This document shows positions 31,888 to 40,884 of a DNA stretch of 41,033 nucleotides, in pieces. The number at the start of each line of letters is the position of its first letter. Within the stretch, counting starts at the first letter, position 1. The notes under the pieces are model-generated. The model was not told the DNA's origin and searched no databases. It saw only the letters and a program-made list of their open reading frames with translations. Origin of the DNA: Burkholderiales bacterium (GTDB taxonomy: Bacteria > Pseudomonadota > Gammaproteobacteria > Burkholderiales > JAEUOS01); assembly GCA_016790695.1 (NCBI GenBank), contig JAEUOS010000015.1:1-41033 (forward strand), in the 5' to 3' direction. The translations under genes were made by a program, and so were the position numbers.

Positions 31888-34815
31888 TTACAGGGAGATA
31901 TCGACGTCGGGCGGCGGCTTGGCGGGCGACGCAGGTGCCGGCTTCGTCGCGCCCGCCGGCGGCTGCGCCTGCAGGATGACGGTCTTGTCGGCATCCGCCG
32001 GCGCCTGCAGGATGACGGTCTCGCCGGCATGCGCACTGGCAGCCGGCGCGGGGCTCGCGGCTGGCGCCGCCGGCGCCGATGGCGTTGGCGCGGCAGCGGC
32101 CGGCGCAACGGGTGCGGCCTGGAGAACAACCGTTCCTCCAGCGTGCGGATTGGGCGCGGCCGGCTGCGCCGGGGCGGCCGCAGGAATCGACTGTGTCGGC
32201 GGGGCCGTACCGCCGGAGCGCTGGGCCGCAGGGATGTTCATGCCGGTTGCGGTCGATGGCGTCTCGCCGAACGGACGCAGCGCGGCGGCGAACTCCTCGC
32301 CGGTCTGGAATCGCTGGTCGGCGTCCTTGGCCATCGCGCGGCGCAGCACGTCGGCGAGCCCTTCGGGCACCGCCGGATTCAGGGTGCGAATGTCGACCGG
32401 ATCCTCGTTGGCGATCTTGAACATCAGTTGCGCCATCGAGTCGCCGACAAACGGCAGGTGCCCGCACAGCATCTGATACAGGCTCACGGCAAGCGAGAAC
32501 AGATCGGATCGCCCGTCGACCTTCTTGCCGGAGAGCTGCTCGGGCGACATGTAGGACGGCGTGCCCAGCACCATGCCGGTCTTGGTCTTCGACGAATCGG
32601 TCACCCGGGCGATGCCGAAGTCGGTCACCTTGGGGTTGTCGGACTCGAGGTCGTACATGATGTTCGCCGGCTTGATGTCCCGGTGAACCACATTCTGCCG
32701 ATGCGCATAGCCAAGCGCGTCGGCGACACGCGCGGTGATCGACACCACGCGCGGAATCGGCAGCAGGGTCTCGGGCTTGGTGAACGGCACCAGGTCCTTG
32801 CCCTTGAGCAGCTCCATGGCGATGAAGCACAGGTCGTGCTCCTCGCCCGCGTCATAGATGGTGACGATGTGCGGGTGGTTGAGCCGGCCCGCGGTCTCGG
32901 CCTCGCGGAAGAATCGCGACTTCGCCTCGTCGAGTTCGTCCGCCTCGAACTCCTGCGACAGGGCCATCGTCTTGATCGCCACCACCCGGCTGATCTTGGG
33001 ATCCCGCCCCAGATAGACCACGCCCATCGCACCCTTGCCCAGTTCCTTCTCGATCTGGTACCTGCCGAGCATCGGCTTTTCGCCCGCACCGGCGCCGTCG
33101 AGGATGCTGGTGTTGGTGCGCCCCGAGGCGCCGCCGAGAATGACCGTCTCCGACAGATTCTTGGCCCGGACGATCTTCTGTTCCAGGTCCTTGAACTTCG
33201 GATCGTAGGTGGCCATGTGCTCGTAGACCGCCTGCGCCTTGTTGAACTGCCGCTTGCGCTCGAAGTCAAGCGCAAGGTTGTACAGGTTGTCCATCAGCGC
33301 CCCGTCAAAGGGCACCTTGCGAAACTTGTCGAAGGCCATGTCGAGCTGACCCTGGCCTTGGAAGGCCAGTCCGAGCATCCGGTTCGATTCGGCCGATTCG
33401 ACGTCGGACTTCTGCTTGCCGGCCTCGGTGACGATGAAGCGTTTCGTGGTCAGCAGCAGGTGGCCGACCAGGAGCAGCGTTGCCGGGACCATCAGCTGAA
33501 TCCAGATCGCGGCGGAAACCATCAGCGCGAAATGCGTCGCCAGCAGCAGCACCAGGATGGCAAGGGTGATCATCGCGGCGGGACGCGCCTTCAGTCGCGG
33601 CAGAAGCGCGATGAGGTAGGCGGCGACCAGCAGGAACACCAGGAACTCGACGAACGCCGACCACGAGGGAGACACGAAGAAGTGCTCGGAAAGGATCGAC
33701 GACACCGTGTGCGCGGAGATCTCGACCGGTGCGAACCCCGGCGACACCGGGGTGGTGAAACTGTTGCCGACGCCGGCGGCCGTGGCGCCGATGAGGACGA
33801 TCTTGCCCGCATATTCGCTCGCCTGGATCTTGCCCGACAGCACATCGAAGAACGAGTCGACCTTGAAGGCGCGCTTGTCGCCGCGATCCTTGTAGAAGTA
33901 GGTGAGCATGCGGGCGTCGCGATCGGTGGTGATCGCGAGCTTGCCGAGCTTCAGCTGCTCGCCCCAGGAAACCTTGATGTCGGCGATCCCCAGATTGAGC
34001 GACTTCGCCGCCACCATGAGCGCGAACGACGGCACATAGCGATCGTAGTACTGGAGCAGCAGCGGCTCGGCGCGAATCGCGCCGTCGCCATCCGGCGTCT
34101 GGGTCAGATGTCCCTGCGCGGCGGCGGTGACACCAAGAATCTCGATCGGGTACTGGATCTGGCTGGTCGGGATGATGTCGGTTCCATTCTTGTCGACCAG
34201 GGTGAAGTTGGCGACATACGGCGGCAACTCCTTATCCGGCTTGCCGCGCGGCTCGCCGACGCGCAGATCGTTCGCGAGGACCACGCTCTTGGCGCGCCCC
34301 ATGCTGTCGGCAAGCTTGCGATCGGTATTGAGGTCGGCCTCGGCCTGCTTGAGGAGCGCGCCGAACTGCCCGAATTCCGCTTGCGCCTGCGCCGGCGATC
34401 CGTCGCCGCCTTGCGCACCGGCCGGTTGGGGCTGGCCCCCGCCGATCTTGCCGAACACGTCGATCAGCTTGTTGATGTAGACCAGCCCGGGATCCTGCTG
34501 CGGCTCGAAAAAGAATACCGTGTGGCCGATGACCTTCGCCTTGGCCGCCACCAGCATGTCGATCATCTTGGCGTGGATATCGCGGCTCCACGGCCAGCGA
34601 CCGATGTTCTTGATGCTCTCGTCGTCGATGGCGATGACCGCGATCTGGTTGTTGGGCGCCTTCGAGGACGCCTGCACGCCGAGGTCATAGGCCTTGCGAT
34701 CGAGGCTGCGCATCAGGTCGCTGCCCACCACGTAGACGCCGACAAAGAACACCAGCGCGATCGCCAACCCCAGAAACCAGTCGGATTTCCAGAAATCCCC
34801 TTTGAGTTTGGCCAT
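31888..34815 (-). CDS. CHASE2-sensor transmembrane Ser/Thr protein kinase with TVIL-motif tail
   Basis: A 975-residue membrane kinase. TM1 lies at about 12-31, a periplasmic CHASE2 sensor at about 35-380 (NQIAVIAIDDESIKNIGRW; GKIVLIGATAAGVG), and three membrane helices at about 388-456. A TPR-like region (about 478-550) and a PknB-type kinase domain (about 585-850) follow: glycine loop GKGAMGVVY, K615 in VAIK, HRDIKPAN (D713), DFG (D732), GTPSYMSPEQ. The Pro/Ala-rich tail carries three T-V-[VI]-L-Q-A motifs (T895, T933, T945), and a fourth TVIL (T557) precedes the kinase domain. ATG 34815 has AGGGGA upstream. It heads the signalling operon and shares its sensor type with the adenylate cyclase. 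Confidence 0.95.
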   Translation of the reverse strand: MAKLKGDFWKSDWFLGLAIALVFFVGVYVVGSDLMRSLDRKAYDLGVQASSKAPNNQIAVIAIDDESIKNIGRWPWSRDIHAKMIDMLVAAKAKVIGHTVFFFEPQQDPGLVYINKLIDVFGKIGGGQPQPAGAQGGDGSPAQAQAEFGQFGALLKQAEADLNTDRKLADSMGRAKSVVLANDLRVGEPRGKPDKELPPYVANFTLVDKNGTDIIPTSQIQYPIEILGVTAAAQGHLTQTPDGDGAIRAEPLLLQYYDRYVPSFALMVAAKSLNLGIADIKVSWGEQLKLGKLAITTDRDARMLTYFYKDRGDKRAFKVDSFFDVLSGKIQASEYAGKIVLIGATAAGVGNSFTTPVSPGFAPVEISAHTVSSILSEHFFVSPSWSAFVEFLVFLLVAAYLIALLPRLKARPAAMITLAILVLLLATHFALMVSAAIWIQLMVPATLLLVGHLLLTTKRFIVTEAGKQKSDVESAESNRMLGLAFQGQGQLDMAFDKFRKVPFDGALMDNLYNLALDFERKRQFNKAQAVYEHMATYDPKFKDLEQKIVRAKNLSETVILGGASGRTNTSILDGAGAGEKPMLGRYQIEKELGKGAMGVVYLGRDPKISRVVAIKTMALSQEFEADELDEAKSRFFREAETAGRLNHPHIVTIYDAGEEHDLCFIAMELLKGKDLVPFTKPETLLPIPRVVSITARVADALGYAHRQNVVHRDIKPANIMYDLESDNPKVTDFGIARVTDSSKTKTGMVLGTPSYMSPEQLSGKKVDGRSDLFSLAVSLYQMLCGHLPFVGDSMAQLMFKIANEDPVDIRTLNPAVPEGLADVLRRAMAKDADQRFQTGEEFAAALRPFGETPSTATGMNIPAAQRSGGTAPPTQSIPAAAPAQPAAPNPHAGGTVVLQAAPVAPAAAAPTPSAPAAPAASPAPAASAHAGETVILQAPADADKTVILQAQPPAGATKPAPASPAKPPPDVDISL
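31965..32021 (-). repeat. Direct repeat encoding two TVILQA motifs in the kinase tail
   Basis: An identical 21-base unit occurs at 31965-31985 and 32001-32021, offset by 36 bases (12 codons). Each copy encodes the TVILQA motif of the kinase tail. A third, diverged copy of the motif (TVVLQA) is encoded near 32131. The identity at DNA level suggests a recent in-frame duplication that multiplied the motif. Confidence 0.7.
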
Positions 34816-35001
34816 TCGCTTCCCCTGAGGCGCACGCCCGATCCGCGGCGCAACCGCCCCCAAATCAATCAAACCCGCCGGTGCGGCCCCGACGTGGCAG
34901 TTCCGTCGGGCCCAAACCCCACGGCACCCTCTCCTGCACAGGAACCGCCGATTCTACGTCAACCGGGCCGAAGTACGGAATTTCGCCAATTAAACAGGAT
35001 G

Positions 35002-35031
35002 ATGATACGCGTTCTTGCAGTTGACCATCAA
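35002..35031 (-). promoter_or_regulatory. Candidate sigma70-type promoter of the signalling operon
   Basis: Read on the minus strand, TTGATG (35026-35031) and TATCAT (35002-35007) are separated by 18 bases. They match the -35 and -10 consensus at four and five of six positions. The site lies just after the terC terminator and about 190 bases before the kinase start, where the operon promoter is expected. AT content is higher here than in the surroundings. Confidence 0.42.
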
Positions 35032-35063
35032 GTCTGATCGGCGCCAAGCCCGCTCCCCGGCGG

Positions 35064-35096
35064 CACAAAAACAACAGGGCGCCACGAGGCGCCCTG
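35064..35096 (-). terminator. Rho-independent terminator after terC
   Basis: On the minus strand a perfect 9-bp stem, CAGGGCGCC with GGCGCCCTG and a TCGT loop (35075-35096), is followed directly by TTGTTTTTG (35065-35074 region). It begins 22 bases after the terC stop codon. It is the clearest intrinsic terminator in the window and separates sucCD-terC from the kinase operon. Confidence 0.85.
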
Positions 35097-35117
35097 TCGA
35101 TGTCGACAACGGCGGCG

Positions 35118-35819
35118 CTACGCTCTTCGCGCCGCATGAGCCTTGCGGTGCGCGCGCGCCGCAAGCCACTTTCCGACAACGACGACGAAGATCGCGCAGC
35201 CGGCCTTCAGGACCCAGGACAGCCAGGAATTGGCCTCGAAGAACGCCTTGACGGCGACGTCGTGTGAAATCGCGTCCCCGGCGACCCAGCCGATCAGGGC
35301 CGCGCCCAGGGTGACGATCACCGGGAAGCGCTCCATGAGCTTGATCATCAGGGTGCTGCCGAAGATCACCAGCGGAATGCTGATCGCCAGGCCGATGACG
35401 AGCAGGGTGAAGTCCCCCTTGGCCGCCAGGGCAACCGCGATCACGTTGTCGAGGCTCATCACCAGATCGGCGATCAGGATGGTGCGTACGGCGACCATGA
35501 GGTTGCCGCCGCCCTCCTTGGCGCCACCGTCACCCTCTTCTTCCTCGCCGGACAGCAACTGGAAGCCGATCCACAGCAGCAGCAGCCCGCCGATGATCTG
35601 CAGGTAGGGCAGCTTCAGCAGGAAGGCCGCCAGGAAGGTCAGCACGATCCGCAGCACCACCGCGGCTCCCGAACCCCAGAGGATCGCCATCCGCTGCTGC
35701 TTGGGCGGAAGCGAGCGCGCCGCCAGCGCAATGACGACCGCGTTGTCGCCGGAAAGAATGATGTTGATCCAGATGATCTGGCCCAAAGCGAGCCAGAATT
35801 CCGGGCTGTCTACACTCAT
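35118..35819 (-). CDS. TerC family integral membrane protein
   Basis: A 233-residue TerC-family membrane protein with about seven hydrophobic segments. The family's conserved acidic motifs are IILSGDNAVVIALAA (about residues 20-34) and LVMSLDNVIAVALAA in the second half, an internal repeat typical of TerC. A charged cytoplasmic loop (GEEEEGDGGAKEGG) lies between the halves. Members are linked to tellurite resistance and to manganese or other metal export. The real start is ATG 35819 with AGGAGA upstream; the open frame continuing to 36356 is an overlap with sucD. It follows sucD by 32 bases, as in many betaproteobacteria, and ends before a strong terminator. Confidence 0.92.
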   Translation of the reverse strand: MSVDSPEFWLALGQIIWINIILSGDNAVVIALAARSLPPKQQRMAILWGSGAAVVLRIVLTFLAAFLLKLPYLQIIGGLLLLWIGFQLLSGEEEEGDGGAKEGGGNLMVAVRTILIADLVMSLDNVIAVALAAKGDFTLLVIGLAISIPLVIFGSTLMIKLMERFPVIVTLGAALIGWVAGDAISHDVAVKAFFEANSWLSWVLKAGCAIFVVVVGKWLAARAHRKAHAARRA

Positions 35820-35851
35820 TGCATGTCTCCTGTTGTGCCGCCGGGCCTGCG

Positions 35852-36739
35852 CTACGCCTTCACCATCGACTTGAGCAGGCGGCCCATTTCGGACGGATTC
35901 TTGGTCGTCCTGATGCCGCACTCTTCCATGATGGCCAATTTCGCCTGGGCGGTGTCTTCTCCGCCCGAGATCAGCGCACCCGCGTGGCCCATCCGTTTTC
36001 CGGGCGGCGCGGTGACACCGGCGATGAAGCCGACGACGGGCTTCTTCATGTTGTCGCGGATCCAGCGTGCGGCGTTGACCTCGTCCGGGCCGCCGATCTC
36101 CCCGATCATGATCACCGCGTCGGTTTCCGGATCGTCGTTGAACATCCGCATCACGTCGATATGCTTGAGCCCGTTGATCGGATCGCCGCCGATCCCGACC
36201 GCGGACGACTGTCCCAGCCCGATTTCGGTGAGCTGCGCGACCGCCTCGTAGGTCAGCGTGCCGGAGCGGGAGACCACGCCGATGCGGCCCTTGCGGTGGA
36301 TGTGGCCCGGCATGATGCCGATCTTGATCTCCTCCGGGGTGATCAGGCCCGGGCAATTCGGGCCGAGCAGGACGGTGCGCCGGTTCTCGGCGCGCATGCG
36401 GTTGCGCAGGACGAGCATGTCACGCACCGGGATGCCCTCGGTGATGCAGATCACCAGGTCCAGGTCCGCTTCCACCGCCTCCCAGATCGCGGCCGCGGCG
36501 CCCGCAGGCGGCACATAGACCACGGAGACCGTGGCGCCCGCCTGGGCCTTCGCGTCGGCGACGCTGGCGTAGATCGGAATGCCTTCGAAGGACTCGCCGG
36601 CACGCTTCGGGTTGACACCGGCGACAAAGCAGTTCGCGCCATTGGCGTAGGCCTTGCACATCTTGGTGTGGAACTGGCCGGTCTTGCCGGTGATTCCCTG
36701 GGTCATCACCCGGGTGTTCTTGTCGATCAGGATGCTCAT
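35852..36739 (-). CDS. sucD: Succinyl-CoA ligase (ADP-forming) subunit alpha
   Basis: A 295-residue SucD of full length. It has the CoA-binding Rossmann part ([27 protein letters not shown]), [12 protein letters not shown], and the active-site histidine in [13 protein letters not shown], which is phosphorylated during the TCA-cycle step succinyl-CoA + ADP + Pi to succinate + CoA + ATP. I start at [10 protein letters not shown] (36739), the usual family start; an upstream in-frame ATG at 36763 would add eight residues. It lies 58 bases after sucC and forms the alpha-beta enzyme with it. Confidence 0.97.
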   Translation of the reverse strand: MSILIDKNTRVMTQGITGKTGQFHTKMCKAYANGANCFVAGVNPKRAGESFEGIPIYASVADAKAQAGATVSVVYVPPAGAAAAIWEAVEADLDLVICITEGIPVRDMLVLRNRMRAENRRTVLLGPNCPGLITPEEIKIGIMPGHIHRKGRIGVVSRSGTLTYEAVAQLTEIGLGQSSAVGIGGDPINGLKHIDVMRMFNDDPETDAVIMIGEIGGPDEVNAARWIRDNMKKPVVGFIAGVTAPPGKRMGHAGALISGGEDTAQAKLAIMEECGIRTTKNPSEMGRLLKSMVKA

Positions 36740-36797
36740 CTCTTCCTCGATGTTTGCGAGCAATCGGGCGCCGCGGGGCTCGACGCCTGGCAGGACC

Positions 36798-37958
36798 CTA
36801 CTTCGCCGCAGCCACCACCTTTTGCGCCGCCTCCGCCATCGTATCGGCGCTGATGATCGGCAAGCCGGAGTCGGCCAGCATCTTCTTGCCGATGTCCTCG
36901 TTGGTCCCCTTCATGCGCACCACCAGCGGGACGGACAGGCTGACGGCCCGACACGCCGCGATCACCCCTTCGGCAATGGTGTCGCAGCGCATGATGCCGC
37001 CGAAGATGTTGACCAGAATCGCCTTCAGTCCGGGATTCCGCAGCATGATCTTGAACGCCTCGGTGACCTTCTCGGCGGTCGCCCCGCCGCCCACGTCGAG
37101 GAAGTTCGCCGGCTCGCCACCGAACAGCTTGATGGTGTCCATGGTCGCCATCGCCAGGCCCGCGCCGTTGACCAGGCAACCGATGTTGCCGTCGAGCTGG
37201 ATGTAGGCAAGGTCGAACTTCGATGCCTCGATCTCCGCCGGATCCTCTTCGTCCAGGTCGCGGTAGGCGACGATCTCCGGGTGACGGAACAGCGCGTTGG
37301 CGTCGAAGTTGAACTTGGCATCGAGCGCCTTGATCGCACCGTCCGCCTCGAGGATCAGCGGATTGATCTCTGCCAGCGACGCATCGGTTTCCATGTAGCA
37401 CGCATAGAGCCTCTTCAGGACATCCCTGGCCTGATCGAGCGACGCGGCCGGCACGCCGATGCCCCGCGCCAGGCGGTCGGCCTGCCCATCGGTGAGGCCG
37501 ACGGCAGGGTCGACAAACTCCTTGAGAATCTTCTCGGGCGTCGCGTGGGCCACCTCTTCGATGTCCATGCCGCCTTCGCTCGATGCCATCAGAGCGACCT
37601 TCTGGGTCGCCCGATCCGTCAGCGCTGCGACGTAATACTCCTTGCGTATGTCGGCCCCGTCCTCGATCAGGAGCCTTCGCACCTTCTGTCCGTCGGGGCC
37701 CGTCTGATGGGTGCGAAGCTGCATGCCGAGGATCTGGCCCGCCCGCTCGCGCACCTCGGCAAGCGACTTGGCCACCTTCACGCCACCGCCCTTGCCGCGA
37801 CCGCCGGCGTGAATCTGCGCCTTCACGACCCAGACCGGCCCGCCCAGCCTCTCTGCGGCCGCTACCGCTTCGTCGACGGAGAAGCACGCGATGCCGCGCG
37901 GCGTCGGCACCCCGAACTTGCGCAGCAGTTCCTTGCCCTGATATTCATGGATCTTCAA
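36798..37958 (-). CDS. sucC: Succinyl-CoA ligase (ADP-forming) subunit beta
   Basis: A 386-residue SucC. It has the ATP-grasp domain with [16 protein letters not shown] (about residues 43-58), [34 protein letters not shown] and [13 protein letters not shown]. The conserved family start (M)[21 protein letters not shown] is reached from a TTG codon at 37956-37958, with GGGGGAA just upstream. No ATG is available at that point, and an upstream in-frame ATG at 38006 would add 16 unconserved residues. I therefore call TTG as the start. The protein forms the TCA-cycle enzyme with SucD. Confidence 0.95.
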   Translation of the reverse strand: MKIHEYQGKELLRKFGVPTPRGIACFSVDEAVAAAERLGGPVWVVKAQIHAGGRGKGGGVKVAKSLAEVRERAGQILGMQLRTHQTGPDGQKVRRLLIEDGADIRKEYYVAALTDRATQKVALMASSEGGMDIEEVAHATPEKILKEFVDPAVGLTDGQADRLARGIGVPAASLDQARDVLKRLYACYMETDASLAEINPLILEADGAIKALDAKFNFDANALFRHPEIVAYRDLDEEDPAEIEASKFDLAYIQLDGNIGCLVNGAGLAMATMDTIKLFGGEPANFLDVGGGATAEKVTEAFKIMLRNPGLKAILVNIFGGIMRCDTIAEGVIAACRAVSLSVPLVVRMKGTNEDIGKKMLADSGLPIISADTMAEAAQKVVAAAK

Positions 37959-38301
37959 CGGATTCCCCCAATGTCGCACCGCAGCGACCGGCGCCGCTGC
38001 CGACACAATTTACGGCGCCAGGACGGGCATTTCCTTGGCATAAGTCAAGTGCCCGGAGCCGCTACGTCAACAAGAATGCCAGGGACAGCGCCGGCGTGCC
38101 GTCATGCCACGATGTCGCGGATCGACCTTCCCGCGACAACGGAAGGCGACCATCGCTTCCGGACTACCGACCGATGCGAACCCGCGTACCCTGTGCGAAG
38201 CCCCTGCAGACGGCCGGATGGCCCCAATCCACCCCATCCCGCCCGCGTCGGGCAGCGATGGTAGCACAGCGCATGGCCCCTCTCCGGGTGTCGGAGAATG
38301 G
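37959..38301. other. Intergenic region between recX and sucC
   Basis: A 343-base gene-free stretch. It should contain the sucCD-terC promoter on the minus strand. TTGACG and TTGACT hexamers occur around 38045-38070 (minus strand), but no well-spaced -10 is visible, so I do not call a promoter. Short open frames here are arginine- or cysteine-rich and look random. No convincing terminator follows recX. Confidence 0.5.
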
Positions 38302-38785
38302 TCAGGGCGTGTCGTCGTCCCTGGTGCAGCGCGGCACCACCTTGTGGATCACCGCCGCCGGAAACCCTCGCGCGTGCAGAAAGCGCATCTGGCGTGCGCG
38401 CTCCGCCATATCGGCAGGCGCGTGGCCGAACTTGCGCTGCCAGACGGCAGCCGCACGCTCGAAGTCACCGCGCCGGAGCTCCGCGACCAGACTTTCTGCC
38501 TCGTGGCCCACGCCGCTGGCGCGCAAGTCATGGGCCACGCGCTGACTGCCGAAGCGCGCGCCGCGAACCCGTGCAACGCCTTCGGCGTATCGCTGGTCGG
38601 ACTGCAGGCCGGCTGCCGCCAGCGCGCCGAGAACAGTCTCGACCACGGCAGCATCCGCCCCCTCGTTCAACAACTTGCGCCGCATTTCGGCGCGACTGTG
38701 GTCGCGCCGCGCGAGCATGCCGAGCGCGCGGTCACGCACGTGCGCCTCCGGATGCGGTGCCGCGCCGTCGGCGTCGCCCGACGCG

Positions 38786-38814
<29 letters not shown>
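38302..38814 (-). CDS. recX: Regulatory protein RecX
   Basis: A 170-residue RecX, the modulator that binds and caps RecA filaments. The family pattern is clear: [20 protein letters not shown] then KLL at about 27-49, [20 protein letters not shown] (about 67-86), [13 protein letters not shown] and [16 protein letters not shown] near the end. I chose the GTG at 38812-38814, preceded by GGGAG, which overlaps the recA 3' end by 29 bases; another GTG at 38739 would remove the first 25 residues. Overlap with recA makes cotranscription and SOS control likely. Confidence 0.9.
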
Positions 38815-39805
<991 letters not shown>

Positions 39806-39878
39806 TGCCTGTCCTATCGCCGTCACGGTACCCATGGGATTCTCCGGTTTACCAGCAATTTCCTGCTGGCGCGCTATA

Positions 39879-39909
39879 CTGTAAGTACGTACACTGTGTT
39901 TTCATACAG
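39879..39909. promoter_or_regulatory. Two abutting LexA-box-like sites upstream of recA
   Basis: CTGT-N8-ACAG is matched exactly at 39894-39909 (CTGTGTTTTCATACAG) and with one mismatch at 39879-39894 (CTGTAAGTACGTACAC). The two share one base. They lie 74-104 bases upstream of the chosen recA start, in an AT-richer stretch. This is the pattern of the LexA operator in gammaproteobacteria and betaproteobacteria and fits SOS control of recA-recX. Confidence 0.75.
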
Positions 39910-39916
39910 TTCCAGT

Positions 39917-40414
39917 CTAGCGTGAATCGGCAAGGAGCGCAAGCAGGCCGGTCAGCGCATGAATCACAGACTGGCGCCGGACCGCGGTGCGGTCGCCGTC
40001 GAAGATGCGCGTCTCGGTCCGCGCCGGTCCGGCAGCCGCAATCCAGCCGAAGCAGACCATGCCCACCGGCTTGGCGGGCGAGCCGCCGCCGGGCCCGGCC
40101 ACGCCGGTCACGGCCAGGGCGACGTGCGCGCGGGAGTTCGCGAGCGCACCGCCGGCCATGGCGGCAGCCACCTCTTCGCTCACCGCGCCGTGCCGCTCCA
40201 GTGCTGCGGCGGTCACGCCGAGCAGCGATTCCTTGGCCGCGTTGGAGTACGTGACGAAGCCGCGCTCGAACCAGGCCGAACTGCCGGCGATCGCGGTGAC
40301 GGTCTGCGCAACCCAGCCGCCGGTGCAGGACTCCGCCGCTGCCATCATCCAGCCGCGCGCGGCCAGTTGTTGCCCCACGCGCGAAGCAAGCGCGTCCAGT
40401 TCGGGATCGTTCAT
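39917..40414 (-). CDS. pncC: Nicotinamide-nucleotide amidase (CinA C-terminal family)
   Basis: A 165-residue stand-alone CinA C-terminal domain (PncC). Key motifs are AAESCTGGWVAQTVTAIAGS (about residues 25-44), RGFVTYSNAAKESLLGV and GVAGPGGGSPAKPVGMV. The enzyme hydrolyses nicotinamide mononucleotide to nicotinate mononucleotide and ammonia, recycling pyridine nucleotides. The start at 40414 overlaps the pgpA stop as ATGA. The open frame extending to 40993 is an overlap artefact. The gene commonly lies next to recA in proteobacteria. Confidence 0.93.
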   Translation of the reverse strand: MNDPELDALASRVGQQLAARGWMMAAAESCTGGWVAQTVTAIAGSSAWFERGFVTYSNAAKESLLGVTAAALERHGAVSEEVAAAMAGGALANSRAHVALAVTGVAGPGGGSPAKPVGMVCFGWIAAAGPARTETRIFDGDRTAVRRQSVIHALTGLLALLADSR

Positions 40415-40884
40415 TGCGTCAGTCGAATCCACAGGGAGAAGGCGAGTAGCGTGTAGCCGGCCGCGAGCAGGTCGTCGAGCATCACGCCGAACCCGTTCTT
40501 CCAGCGCGCGTCGACATGACGAATCGGAGGCGGCTTGACAATGTCGAAGAATCGAAACAGGACGAACGCCGCCGCCTGGGCGCCGAGGCTCGGCGGCACC
40601 AGCACCAGCACCAGCCAGATTGCAACGATCTCGTCCCACACGATGCCGCCGTGGTCCGCGACCCCGAGGTCGCGGCCGGCGCGCGCGCACGCCCAGACGC
40701 CGACCACCCCGGCGGCGACCACCAGGGCAAGGCGTTGCCAGTCGGGAAGCGGTTGAACGAGCCAGACGTACGCCAGCCAGCCGGCCAGTGTCCCCCAGGT
40801 TCCCGGTGCAGGCCGAATCAGCCCGCTGCCTAGTCCGAAGGCGATGATCCGAGCCGGCGAACCCAGCACCCACGCGGGCGTCAT
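40411..40884 (-). CDS. pgpA: Phosphatidylglycerophosphatase A
   Basis: A 157-residue membrane enzyme that dephosphorylates phosphatidylglycerol phosphate in phospholipid synthesis. Diagnostic segments are GLGSGLIRPAPGTWGTLAGW (about residues 17-36), GGIVWDEIVAIW (about 79-90), LFRFFDIVKPPPIRHVD and a conserved GFGVMLDDLLAAGY. There are several hydrophobic helices. It overlaps thiL upstream and pncC downstream by four bases each, a tightly coupled thiL-pgpA-pncC order common in proteobacteria. Confidence 0.96.
   Translation of the reverse strand: MTPAWVLGSPARIIAFGLGSGLIRPAPGTWGTLAGWLAYVWLVQPLPDWQRLALVVAAGVVGVWACARAGRDLGVADHGGIVWDEIVAIWLVLVLVPPSLGAQAAAFVLFRFFDIVKPPPIRHVDARWKNGFGVMLDDLLAAGYTLLAFSLWIRLTQ

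Larger units (their letters stand above)
34816..35117. other. Intergenic region between terC and the kinase operon
   Basis: A 302-base gene-free stretch. Going in the direction of minus-strand transcription it holds the terC intrinsic terminator (35064-35096), a promoter-like -35/-10 pair (35002-35031), and then a leader of about 180 bases before the kinase ATG. I found no protein frame with family resemblance and no clear riboswitch or further operator. Confidence 0.55.

Noticed and set aside
31965..32021. The two 21-base repeats considered as a mobile-element or attachment repeat
   Set aside because: They are in frame, 12 codons apart and encode the same TVILQA motif within the kinase tail, so they are a coding duplication.
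31561..35037. Plus-strand open frame of 1158 codons opposite the CHASE2 kinase
   Set aside because: The opposite strand encodes a full kinase with sensor; the plus frame has no domain or ribosome-binding site and is a shadow.
38067..38267. A 66-codon minus-strand frame between recX and sucC
   Set aside because: Random-looking composition with clustered Arg and Cys and no ribosome-binding site; not supported as a gene.
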